A DNA stretch of 11,492 bases from NCBI GenBank assembly GCA_015520395.1, contig WAQG01000035.1, positions 1 to 11,492 of the forward strand, given 5' to 3'. The position numbers and the translations under genes were made by a program. Under the pieces are notes generated by a model. It saw only the letters and a list, made by a program, of their open reading frames with translations. It was not told the DNA's origin and did not search any database. Shown here in pieces: positions 4,817-11,470 of this stretch. The DNA comes from Candidatus Geoarchaeota archaeon. Its GTDB lineage: Archaea; Thermoproteota; Thermoprotei; Gearchaeales; WAQG01. The stretch's first letter is position 1. Every line of letters starts with the position of its first letter.

Positions 4817-6805
4817 ATGAAGATTGAGGATGTTAAGGTTATCGCGGTTCTTGGAGCTGGCACCATGGGCCATGGGATAGCCCAGCTCGCCGCGATGGCT
4901 GGTTACAAGGTTTACATGAGGGATATTGCCCAGGAGTTCCTTGACCGCGGTATGGACAGGATAAGGTGGAGTCTGGGCAAGCTTGTTAGCAAGGGGAGGA
5001 TATCGAAGGAGGAGGCCGATAGGGTTCTCGAGAGGATAACGCCTACAATCGATCTCAAGGAGGCGGTTGAAAAGGCGGACTTCGTCATCGAGGCTATACC
5101 CGAGAAGATAGAGCTTAAGAAGCAGGTCTTCTCGGAGGTAGACCAGTATGCCCCCAGGCACGCCATCCTGGCAACCAACACAAGCAGCCTTCCCATAACG
5201 GAGATAGCCTCGGCCACCGGGAGGCCGGAGAAGGTTGTTGGCATGCACTTCTTCAACCCACCACAGATAATGAGGCTCGTCGAGATAATCCGGGGTGAGA
5301 AGACGAGCGATGAGACCGTTAGGCTCACGGCCGAGCTGGCGAGGCGCTTCGGGAAGGAGGTCGTCTTAGTGAACAAGGACGTTCCCGGCTTCATAGTCAA
5401 CAGGATACTGGCCAGGCTTATGAATGAGGCCTGCCTGACCGTCGAGAGGGGGGAGGCAACTGTGGTTGAGGTTGACTCGGCGATCAAATATAAGGTCGGG
5501 ACGCCCATGGGGATGATGGAGCTGGCGGACTTCAGCGGCGTTGATGTCTTCTACCTCGTGATGAAGGCGATGCAGGCTAGGGGCTTTAAGATAAGGGTCT
5601 GCAGGATGTTCGAGGAGCTCTACGAGAAGGGCTGGTATGGGATAAAGGCTGGCAGGGGCTTCTACCAGTACAAGGGCGAGAAGTACGAGAGGGCCAAGAT
5701 ACCCAAGGAGGCTGGCGAGAAGGTCAACCCGATACCGATCTTCGCGCCAGCGATAAACGAGGCTGCTTGGCTCGTCAGGACGGGCGTCGCGACCGTTGAG
5801 GATATTGACAAGGCCATAGAGCTGGGCCTGAACTTCCCGAAGGGCGTGCTCAAACTTGCCGATGAGTGGGGCATAGACACCATAGTCTCCGTCCTGAGAG
5901 AGAAGGTTAAGAAGTATGGCGACGAGGTGTATGAGCCCGACCCGCTCCTCGTCGAAATGGTCGAGAAGGGCAGGTTGGGGATGAAGTCGGGGGAGGGCTT
6001 CTACAAGTATGAGCTTGAGGAGACCGTTTATGAGACTATAAAGGTCAGGAAGGAAGGGCCCTTGGCCTGGGTTATCCTAAACAGGCCTGATAAGCTCAAC
6101 GCGGTAAACCTCAAAATGATATCCGAGCTCGATGAGGTCATCGACAAGCTCTCTGAGGACGAGAGGGTCAGGGTCGTGATACTGATGGGCGCTGGGGAAA
6201 GGGCGTTCAGCGCGGGGGCCGATATCTCAACCTTTAAAGACGTAACGCCACTCCAGATGTTCAAGTTCTCAAGGATGTTCCAGAGCGTCCTCAGTAAGCT
6301 TGAGGACATGCCTAAACCGGTGATAGCGGCAATAAACGGCTATGCACTGGGAGGGGGGCTTGAGCTTGCAATGGCCTGCGACCTCAGGTATGCTAGCGAG
6401 AAGGCCCTGCTGGGACAGCCCGAAATAAAGCTGGGGATAATACCGGGAGCCGGAGGGACACAGCGGCTAACAAGGCTGGTTGGCCCGGGCAAGGCAAAGG
6501 AGCTTATAATGTTCGGAAACCACATAACTGCGGCTGAGGCCGAGAAGATTGGGCTGGTAAATAAGGTGCTGCCCTCCGCAACTTTTGAAGCTGAGGTTAG
6601 GAGACTGGCGTCAGAGCTCGCTGAACGGCCTCCCATAGCTCTGATGCTGGCGAAGTACGTAATTAAATACGGCTATGAAGCTCCACTGGGCCCAGCGTTG
6701 AACCTCGAGGCATCTAAGTTCGGGATGCTTTTCTCAACTGAGGATGCTAGGGAGGGGGTCGATGCCTTCTTAAGAAAGAGGAAGGCGAGGTTTAAGGGGC
6801 GTTAA
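4817..6805 (+). CDS. Bifunctional 3-hydroxyacyl-CoA dehydrogenase / enoyl-CoA hydratase (archaeal fusion)
   Basis: The 662-residue protein hydrates 2-enoyl-CoA to (S)-3-hydroxyacyl-CoA and oxidises it to 3-ketoacyl-CoA with NAD, or runs the reverse. Order: NAD-binding Rossmann domain with VLGAGTMGHG (11-20); two C-terminal dehydrogenase domains, the first around DVPGFIVNRILARL (188-201) and GIKAGRGFYQY (275-285), the second ending GMKSGEGFYKY (388-398); then a crotonase domain from about 405. The dehydrogenase dyad is H144 (HFFNPP) and E156. The crotonase glutamates are E516 (GGGLELAMACD) and E536 (GQPEIKLG), with PGAGGTQRL after them. All are intact, so both activities are expected. The dehydrogenase-first order is that of the crotonyl-CoA hydratase/3-hydroxybutyryl-CoA dehydrogenase of crenarchaeal hydroxybutyrate cycles, and is opposite to bacterial FadB. 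The start is the first in-frame ATG and gives the full Rossmann strand. It could serve beta-oxidation, amino-acid breakdown or carbon fixation. Confidence 0.95.
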   Translation: MKIEDVKVIAVLGAGTMGHGIAQLAAMAGYKVYMRDIAQEFLDRGMDRIRWSLGKLVSKGRISKEEADRVLERITPTIDLKEAVEKADFVIEAIPEKIELKKQVFSEVDQYAPRHAILATNTSSLPITEIASATGRPEKVVGMHFFNPPQIMRLVEIIRGEKTSDETVRLTAELARRFGKEVVLVNKDVPGFIVNRILARLMNEACLTVERGEATVVEVDSAIKYKVGTPMGMMELADFSGVDVFYLVMKAMQARGFKIRVCRMFEELYEKGWYGIKAGRGFYQYKGEKYERAKIPKEAGEKVNPIPIFAPAINEAAWLVRTGVATVEDIDKAIELGLNFPKGVLKLADEWGIDTIVSVLREKVKKYGDEVYEPDPLLVEMVEKGRLGMKSGEGFYKYELEETVYETIKVRKEGPLAWVILNRPDKLNAVNLKMISELDEVIDKLSEDERVRVVILMGAGERAFSAGADISTFKDVTPLQMFKFSRMFQSVLSKLEDMPKPVIAAINGYALGGGLELAMACDLRYASEKALLGQPEIKLGIIPGAGGTQRLTRLVGPGKAKELIMFGNHITAAEAEKIGLVNKVLPSATFEAEVRRLASELAERPPIALMLAKYVIKYGYEAPLGPALNLEASKFGMLFSTEDAREGVDAFLRKRKARFKGR

Positions 6806-6877
6806 CAATCACAAAAAACTTTCTGATATTCTCATTGCCAACCATATTAAAAATATTTCGATGTATATATCAAAACG

Positions 6878-6885
6878 CTTATATC
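6878..6885 (+). promoter_or_regulatory. Probable TATA box for the Nramp-like gene
   Basis: CTTATATC is centred about 50 bases before the TTG at 6931, predicting a leader of about 25 bases that contains the GGGGTG ribosome binding site. A second AT-rich box (GTATATATC, from 6863) is an alternative. The flanking 125-base gap is AT-rich and has no gene. Confidence 0.4.
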
Positions 6886-6917
6886 AACCTGAAAACGCAT
6901 AAATCACCAAGGTTCTA

Positions 6918-6923
6918 GGGGTG
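6918..6923 (+). promoter_or_regulatory. Ribosome binding site deciding a TTG start
   Basis: GGGGTG ends seven bases before the TTG at 6931 and resembles the GGAGGTG consensus. No ATG or GTG lies in frame nearby, so this site supports the TTG start of the Nramp-like gene. Confidence 0.45.
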
Positions 6924-6930
6924 TGTAGGC

Positions 6931-8601
6931 TTGTCTAGGGAAGATCGGATTATTGGTGGTGGGGAGAGTACCAACCTTCTGACCGGAAGGCTCGTTAAGC
7001 CCTTCTCAGTAAAGGATCTTCCCGCATGGCCAGGGATGGCCGCCGTGATGGGGCCTGGCATCATCTGGGCTGGGCTCAGCCAGGGTAGCGGAGAGCTGAT
7101 CTGGTGGCCTTACATGGTCGCCAAATATGGCGTGATCTTCCTCGGGTGGCTCTTCATATTCGCCTTCCTACAGTACTGGTACAACCAGGAGATCGGCAGA
7201 TACACGGTTGCCACGGGCGAGGGAATAATATCAGGCCTCTTCAGAGCCCATGCCGTAGTGGGCTGGATAACCCTGGCGGTAGCGATACTGATATACTCGT
7301 GGGTCGGGGGCTACGCCGGAGCCTCGGCCTCGGCGCTCCATGGCATACTCCACTGGCCGCCATGGGATGCAAAGAACGCGCAGAGATTCTGGGCGGTAAT
7401 AATAATGTTCACTACATGGCTTATAATAGTCCTCGGCCCCGTAGCTTATAGAGTAATTGAGGTAATTGAGTCACTCGCCGCCTTCGCCTCATTCATAGGC
7501 ATGCTTATAGTTGCCGTATTGACACCCGACGTGGCTGCATACGCTGGCCAATACTTCGCAGGATTTGGGCAGTTTGCATGGCCGCCCTTCCCGAACTGGG
7601 ATCCGGGAGATGCTGGAATATGGGTCACATTAATAGCCTATACTGGCGCTGGAGGGATATGGAACCTAGGCTACTCATACTGGATCAGGGATAAGGGTTT
7701 TGCTATGTCAGCTCACATAGGCAGGGTGACCAGCCCGCTGACCGGCGAGCCTGAAGCTATACCGAGCGTCGGTGTAGCCTTCGAGGACACACCTGACAAT
7801 AGGGATAAGTGGAAGAGATGGGTCAACTGGCTCTGGACCGACAACCTGATCGGTGTCCTGCTAAACACCCTCACCATTGTTCTGACCAGCATCCTGACAT
7901 TCTCGCTGCTATACCCAAGGGGCATTAAGATACCTAAGGGCTGGAGCCTGGTTGTGGAGCAGGGCAAGTGGTTCGAGGCACTCTTCGGAGAAGCTGGAAG
8001 AATAGCAATGCTAGTCCTAGGCTTCTTCTTCCTGTTTGACGTCTTCATAGTAGCTGGAGATCTATACTCCAGGTTCATAGCCGATGCATCCTATACCGTG
8101 ATGAGCGGCGAGGTTAAGGATGCTGGCAAGACCTGGCTGACCCTCTTCATAGGGCTGGGAATAATAGTCGTGGGCGGCCCACTTGTGGCCGACGTACTCC
8201 AGGGCACCAAGTTCACCGTCGACTACTGGATAGGCATACTGATACTTGCGGTCTACCTATTTGCTGTGACAGGCGTCCTAGCGTTCTCAGCCGTTAACAA
8301 CTGGCCATACACGAGGATATACTACGCGATATTCTCAATATTCACTGTGATGGGCATAGTTCAGGTGTTCTTCAAGTCTCCCGGAGGCCTAATACTGCTC
8401 ACAGGCATCACCAACATGTTCATAATGGCGTTCCTCTGCACAGTCCTCCTCTACCTAAGCTGGTTCTACCTCCCAAGCGTGCATCCAGCCGGGGAGATCG
8501 TCAGGCCCTCATGGATACACTTCATAATACTGCTGCTCATAACGCTGACATTCTGGGCCATCACCGGCTGGTTCATAGGGCTTAAGCTGGGCCTCCTCTA
8601 G
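6931..8601 (+). CDS. Nramp-superfamily-like membrane transporter lacking the classical metal motifs
   Basis: The 556-residue protein has about 11-12 membrane segments and a hydrophilic N-terminus of about 35 residues. Its first segment (GPGIIWAGLSQGSGELIWWP, 41-60) and the next (residues 77-96, with YNQEIGRYTVATGE) resemble a poorly studied branch of the Nramp/MntH group. In true Nramp proteins, segment 1 holds D-P-G-N and segment 6 M-P-H, which bind Mn2+ or Fe2+. Here the first is replaced by GSGE (52-55), and the segment-6 region reads YTGAGGIWNLGYSYW (237-251). Classical manganese or iron uptake therefore cannot be assumed. The loop after segment 6 (about 252-305) is long and charged. TTG start with ribosome binding site. 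The next gene, a 154-residue membrane protein, follows after 52 bases and has its own AT-rich element. Superfamily likely, substrate unknown. Confidence 0.72.
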   Translation: MSREDRIIGGGESTNLLTGRLVKPFSVKDLPAWPGMAAVMGPGIIWAGLSQGSGELIWWPYMVAKYGVIFLGWLFIFAFLQYWYNQEIGRYTVATGEGIISGLFRAHAVVGWITLAVAILIYSWVGGYAGASASALHGILHWPPWDAKNAQRFWAVIIMFTTWLIIVLGPVAYRVIEVIESLAAFASFIGMLIVAVLTPDVAAYAGQYFAGFGQFAWPPFPNWDPGDAGIWVTLIAYTGAGGIWNLGYSYWIRDKGFAMSAHIGRVTSPLTGEPEAIPSVGVAFEDTPDNRDKWKRWVNWLWTDNLIGVLLNTLTIVLTSILTFSLLYPRGIKIPKGWSLVVEQGKWFEALFGEAGRIAMLVLGFFFLFDVFIVAGDLYSRFIADASYTVMSGEVKDAGKTWLTLFIGLGIIVVGGPLVADVLQGTKFTVDYWIGILILAVYLFAVTGVLAFSAVNNWPYTRIYYAIFSIFTVMGIVQVFFKSPGGLILLTGITNMFIMAFLCTVLLYLSWFYLPSVHPAGEIVRPSWIHFIILLLITLTFWAITGWFIGLKLGLL

Positions 8602-8615
8602 ACCCAAAACCAACC

Positions 8616-8626
8616 TTTATTTTTAT
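8616..8626 (+). promoter_or_regulatory. T-rich element: terminator of the transporter gene and/or TATA box of the next gene
   Basis: The stretch CTTTATTTTTA lies 14 bases after the Nramp-like stop and about 33 bases before the ATG at 8654. Archaeal terminators are often plain T-runs, and TTTATTTTTA also fits a TATA box, so it may do either job or both. Confidence 0.35.
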
Positions 8627-8653
8627 GAGACCTAACGTTTACTATGGGGACTT

Positions 8654-9118
8654 ATGCGGAGAGAGACGGCAACCAAGTTCTTTAAGAACTATGACAGGGT
8701 TGTTGGGCTTATAGCCATATTGATACCAGCGGGCATACTCGCCTCCTTTGGCCTTGTCACAGGGGGCCTTATCCACATAGCAGTCTGGATTTTAGGCATG
8801 TTCACCCCTCTGGCAATCTTCTCCTACTATCTCGACGTGATCTCGGATATTTTTTCCTTCGAGTGGCTGGACGAGAAGGTGCCCTTCCTCAAGATCATTT
8901 TGCTGTGGATAGTCTTTTACCCCATCTTCAGCGTGTTTGCGATCCTGATCAGGAGTATCCTGCTGGGGCTGCCCTTCATGTATACCCTCGTAGGACTGGT
9001 TGGTTTGGCCCTTCTGGGGGCGATCTTCGGCTTCTACTTTTACATAGCTTACATGTATGTAAATAAGGTGAAGAGGTGGGTTTTAGGCAGGGTTCAGCGA
9101 ACCCGAAGGAAGGAATAG
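8654..9118 (+). CDS. Orphan four-helix membrane protein (154 aa), unknown function
   Basis: I do not recognise the family. The product has a short basic N-terminus (MRRETATKFFKNYDR), four likely membrane helices (about 17-34, 40-58, 78-99 and 108-136) and a strongly basic tail (VNKVKRWVLGRVQRTRRKE). Between helices 2 and 3 lies an acidic loop (YLDVISDIFSFEWLDEKVP). By the positive-inside rule, both ends face the cytoplasm. The gene follows the Nramp-like transporter on the same strand, so a subunit or accessory role is possible. Its 3' end overlaps the convergent mini-protein gene by 25 bases. The start at 8654 is chosen because the ATG at 8644 is out of frame and stops after 13 codons. The open frame and membrane pattern make it a real gene; function is open. 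Confidence 0.7.
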   Translation: MRRETATKFFKNYDRVVGLIAILIPAGILASFGLVTGGLIHIAVWILGMFTPLAIFSYYLDVISDIFSFEWLDEKVPFLKIILLWIVFYPIFSVFAILIRSILLGLPFMYTLVGLVGLALLGAIFGFYFYIAYMYVNKVKRWVLGRVQRTRRKE

Positions 9119-9282
9119 ATCCCTACTATTATCAGGAATATGCCCATCAGCATTGAGGCTATCTGTTGTAGGGAGGCTTCGGGCAGGGTTAGGGAGAAGC
9201 CGAAGAATATTATCCCTACTAGGAAGATGAAGTATTTCCAGAATACGTCGGTCATCTCCTGGGCTTCCCGCCCGCTCTCCAA
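9094..9282 (-). CDS. Two-TM mini-protein coupled to the stomatin gene
   Basis: A 62-residue product with a charged N-terminus (LESGREAQEMTD), a first membrane helix (FWKYFIFLVGIIFFGFSL), a short loop (TLPEASLQQ) and a second helix (IASMLMGIFLIIVGIYSFL) ending in Arg-Val-Arg. The TTG at 9282 starts one base after the stomatin stop, with GGTGA five bases upstream; a GTG at 9291 would add three residues but has no spaced ribosome binding site. Stomatin genes usually have an NfeD partner downstream; this protein is far smaller than NfeD and lacks its OB-fold domain, so I infer a different membrane partner. The last 25 bases overlap the convergent 154-residue gene. No family recognised. Confidence 0.62.
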   Translation of the reverse strand: MESGREAQEMTDVFWKYFIFLVGIIFFGFSLTLPEASLQQIASMLMGIFLIIVGIYSFLRVR

Positions 9283-9283
9283 T

Positions 9284-10225
9284 CTACTCACCCTCGGCAG
9301 CCTTGCCTATGAACTCGCTTATAGGCTTCAAGAGCCCCATGAACTCCATAGGGAAGATGTACTTAGTTGCCGGCGACCTGCCGATCTCCTTAAGGGCCTC
9401 CAGGTACTGTATAGCAATAGTTTTGTGGTCAATCTTGCTCGCCGCCTCGTAGACCAGCCTCAGAGCCTCAGCATACCCCTTAGCCCTCAGGATTGCAGCC
9501 TGCATATCGCCCTCAGCCCTCAGGATCGCAGCCTGCTTCTGGCCCTCAGCCTTAAGGATGGCAGACTCCTTCTCGCCCTGGGCCACAAGTATGGCGGACT
9601 GCCTCTTGCCATCGGCCTCCGTAACCATCGCCCTCCTATCCCTCTCCGCGGCCATCTGCCTAATCATGGCGTCCTGGACTGCCCTGGGTGGGAGTATCTC
9701 CCTTATCTCGACGCCCGTCACCTTGACACCCCACCTCTCTGTTACCTCGTCGAGCTTTGTCCTGAGTATCTTGTTTATCTCCTCCCTCTTAGCCAGGAGG
9801 TCGTCGAGCATTATGTCTCCGACCACAGCCCTGAGGGTTGTTGTGGCGATGCCGACCGCAGCCCCCTTGAAGTCCTGAACCTGGATAACGCTGCTCACCG
9901 GGTCCACGACCTTGTAGTATATTATGAAGTCTATGTCGGTGGGGGCGTTGTCCTTCGTGATGCACGTCTGATGGGACACCGATATGTAGGACTCTCTGAG
10001 ATCCACCTTTATAGGCTTGTCTATGAAGGGGATTAGAAACACTATTCCAGGCCCCTTAGCCCCCAGAAGCCTGCCCAGCCTAAAGACCACTATCCTTTCA
10101 TACTCTCTGACTATTTTTATCGCCTTAGCTATTATTGAGAGCACTATTAGGAGGATTATGAGGTAGAACAACCACCAGAAGATCTCTGTCCCGCCAGCCT
10201 GTCCCACAACTAGTGGTGGCAGCAT
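9284..10225 (-). CDS. Stomatin/prohibitin-type SPFH (band 7) membrane protein
   Basis: The 313-residue protein has a short outer N-terminus, one membrane helix (about 15-37) and then the SPFH domain: IVREYERIVVFRLGR (38-52), GPGIVFLIPFIDK (58-70) and VDLRESYISVSHQ (74-86). ITKDNAPTDIDFIIYYKVVDP (89-109) follows, then TTTLRAVVGDIMLDDLLAKREEIN. A coiled coil follows with five hendecad repeats (206-260), then a hydrophobic tail. Such proteins form large ring assemblies that organise membrane patches and control proteases or channels. The family's prokaryotic branch is normally paired with NfeD; here the downstream partner is a two-helix mini-protein. Before the ATG, GGTG (10232-10235) may bind the ribosome, and AT-rich DNA at about 10236-10270 likely holds the promoter. 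Family call very sure; partner protease not in the window. Confidence 0.93.
   Translation of the reverse strand: MLPPLVVGQAGGTEIFWWLFYLIILLIVLSIIAKAIKIVREYERIVVFRLGRLLGAKGPGIVFLIPFIDKPIKVDLRESYISVSHQTCITKDNAPTDIDFIIYYKVVDPVSSVIQVQDFKGAAVGIATTTLRAVVGDIMLDDLLAKREEINKILRTKLDEVTERWGVKVTGVEIREILPPRAVQDAMIRQMAAERDRRAMVTEADGKRQSAILVAQGEKESAILKAEGQKQAAILRAEGDMQAAILRAKGYAEALRLVYEAASKIDHKTIAIQYLEALKEIGRSPATKYIFPMEFMGLLKPISEFIGKAAEGE
9289..9293 (-). promoter_or_regulatory. Ribosome binding site for the mini-protein, inside the stomatin stop region
   Basis: GGTGA on the minus strand lies in the last sense codons of the stomatin gene, five bases before the TTG at 9282. It matches the GGAGGTGA consensus and implies translational coupling. 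Confidence 0.5.
9446..9610 (-). repeat. Five 33-base tandem repeats encoding 11-residue coiled-coil units
   Basis: Within the stomatin gene, residues 206-260 divide into five 11-residue units starting with Gly: GKRQSAILVAQ, GEKESAILKAE, GQKQAAILRAE, GDMQAAILRAK and the diverged GYAEALRLVYE. The DNA units are alike but not identical. An 11-residue period is that of a right-handed (hendecad) coiled coil, as in stomatins generally. Confidence 0.8.
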
Positions 10226-10259
10226 GGGCTACACCAATATATTATTGCCCCGGCGGCTT

Positions 10260-10265
10260 AAAAAA
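10260..10265 (-). terminator. T-run terminator of the HIT/hydratase operon
   Basis: On the minus strand the sequence after the repaired hydratase stop runs through CCTTAATTTTTTAAG. The six-T run about ten bases past that stop suits an archaeal oligo-T terminator. The same AT-rich block lies upstream of the stomatin gene. Confidence 0.45.
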
Positions 10266-10274
10266 TTAAGGTTT

Positions 10275-11017
10275 TTATTTTTTACGCCTCTTTATAAAGC
10301 CCTCAACGCCACTCCTATAGCTATGGGTCTGGGAGAGCAGTGCGAGCATCGTCTGAAACTCCCTGAGCCAAGGATGTAGGCAAGCCTTGTCAAGCTTCTT
10401 TTAATGAGCCTGATTGAGGGCTGTGGAAGCAGGGCAAGCGACTTCGCGGTCTCCTCAGCCTCCCTTAACAGGCCCTCCCCAGGCACAACCCTGTTTACGA
10501 GACCCATTTCAAGCGCCTCCCTGGCATCCACAGGCCTGCCCGTAAACATTAGTTCCTGGGCCCTCCTGAACCCTACAAAGAAGGGTAGAAGCACCGAGGC
10601 TATGGGTGGGTAGGCCCCTATCTTTATTTCGGGAAGTGCGAACCTTGCTTCCTCCGAGGCGATGACGTAATCGCAGAGCAACGTTAACTCAAGCCCGCCC
10701 CCATAGGCGATTCCGTTCACGGCTGCTACCACAGGTTTCTCAAGCTCAAGCAGGCCGTTCACAGCCCTCCAAAAAACGTGGAACAACTCTATGTTCTCCT
10801 CCGCCCCCACAGTCTCATACATCATTCCTATGTCGTCTCCAGCGCAGAACGCCTTACCCTTCCCGGTCACAATAACCGCCTTAACCGAGCCGTCCATGCC
10901 AGCCTCATTGACTATATCAACCAGCCTCCTCCAACCCTCAAGGTTTATTGCATTAAGCTTCTCAGGCCGGTTGAACACTATCCACCCTACGCCCTCCCTA
11001 ACCTCGTACTCGATCAA
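10275..11017 (-). CDS. Enoyl-CoA hydratase/isomerase family protein, C-terminus frameshifted
   Basis: Single-domain crotonase: N-terminal IVFNRPEKLNAINLEG, oxyanion region FCAGDDIG (57-64), and both catalytic glutamates, E110 (GGGLEL) and E130 (ALPEIKIGAYPP). The frame read from 11017 leaves the family after RSLTRLAY (residue 214) and gives an unlike tail to 10292. In a different frame the DNA encodes HPWLREFQTMLALLSQ, then THSYRSGVEGFIKRRKK and a stop at 10275-10277, a normal crotonase C-terminus. One missing base near 10376-10400 (or two extra) explains this; repaired length would be 247 residues. It may be a sequencing error or a real mutation; the missing helix normally helps build the trimer, so the unrepaired product may be weak. 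TTG start with GGGTG seven bases upstream; 12 bases after the HIT gene, so one operon. Acyl-CoA substrate unknown. Confidence 0.85.
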
Positions 11018-11024
11018 GGCGGAA

Positions 11025-11029
11025 CACCC
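11025..11029 (-). promoter_or_regulatory. Ribosome binding site for the hydratase TTG start
   Basis: GGGTG on the minus strand lies in the 12-base gap after the HIT stop, seven bases before the TTG at 11017. It supports the TTG as start and operon translation. Confidence 0.45.
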
Positions 11030-11437
11030 TTAATCCCTGAGCTTGCCTAACAGCTCCCTTGCCAGCTCCTCCGTCAGCTCCGTCCCCGGCACAACCCCAC
11101 CCCGCCTCTCACCCTCGTAGAAAGGTATTACATGGACGTGGAGGTGATGTATCACTTGGCCAGCACTCCTCCCTGTGTTTATAACTATCCTGACGCCGGA
11201 GGCCCCAAGCCTGGACATGGCCAGCGACGCCATTTCCCTCGCCAGCCTCACAGACCTCTCAACCACCTCTGGTGGCGCCTCGATCATATTTCTGTAATGC
11301 TTTTTAGGCATGACCAACATGTGTCCGTAGCTCTGAGGGTATTTGTCCAGTATCACGATGTGCTCCTCGTCCTCGTGAACCCTCCAGCCTGGAAGCTCCC
11401 CTGCAACTATCTTACAAAATATGCAGACCTCATGCAT
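11030..11437 (-). CDS. HIT-family nucleotide hydrolase (Hint/Ap4A-hydrolase-like)
   Basis: The 135-residue product holds the histidine-triad motif HLHVHVI (98-104) preceded by NTGRSAGQVIH. It also has the N-terminal CIFC pair (C5, C8), and with H47 (PKKHY) and H98 this can form the zinc site of the Cys-type HIT proteins. LDKYPQSYGHMLVMPKKHY (30-48) is the nucleotide-pocket strand pair. HIT proteins hydrolyse phosphoramidate or dinucleoside polyphosphate bonds on AMP and act in the cytoplasm, often in nucleotide clean-up. Length is normal. No spaced Shine-Dalgarno lies before the ATG (GGTGA is only one base away), while a TATA-like box about 29 bases upstream points to a leaderless start. First gene of a two-gene operon with the enoyl-CoA hydratase. 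Confidence 0.92.
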   Translation of the reverse strand: MHEVCIFCKIVAGELPGWRVHEDEEHIVILDKYPQSYGHMLVMPKKHYRNMIEAPPEVVERSVRLAREMASLAMSRLGASGVRIVINTGRSAGQVIHHLHVHVIPFYEGERRGGVVPGTELTEELARELLGKLRD

Positions 11438-11462
11438 TTCACCATGTAGTTCAAGCCTACCA

Positions 11463-11470
11463 GTATTTTA
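11463..11470 (-). promoter_or_regulatory. TATA box for the HIT/hydratase operon
   Basis: TAAAATAC on the minus strand is centred about 29 bases before the ATG at 11437, placing transcription start next to the start codon. Confidence 0.45.

Noticed and set aside
4685..5248. N-terminal extension of the tryptophanase open frame to 659 residues
   Set aside because: The extra part is antisense to the first 430 bases of the acyl-CoA fusion gene, is unlike the family, and lies upstream of the TATA box. The enzyme is full length without it.
4912..5508. 198-codon minus-strand frame
   Set aside because: It is antisense to the dehydrogenase domain with a Ser/Leu/Thr-rich low-information product, the usual shadow of a strongly biased coding strand.
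9140..10036. 298-codon plus-strand frame
   Set aside because: It is antisense to the stomatin gene. Its repetitive Leu/Ser/Pro-rich content is the mirror of the hendecad repeats.
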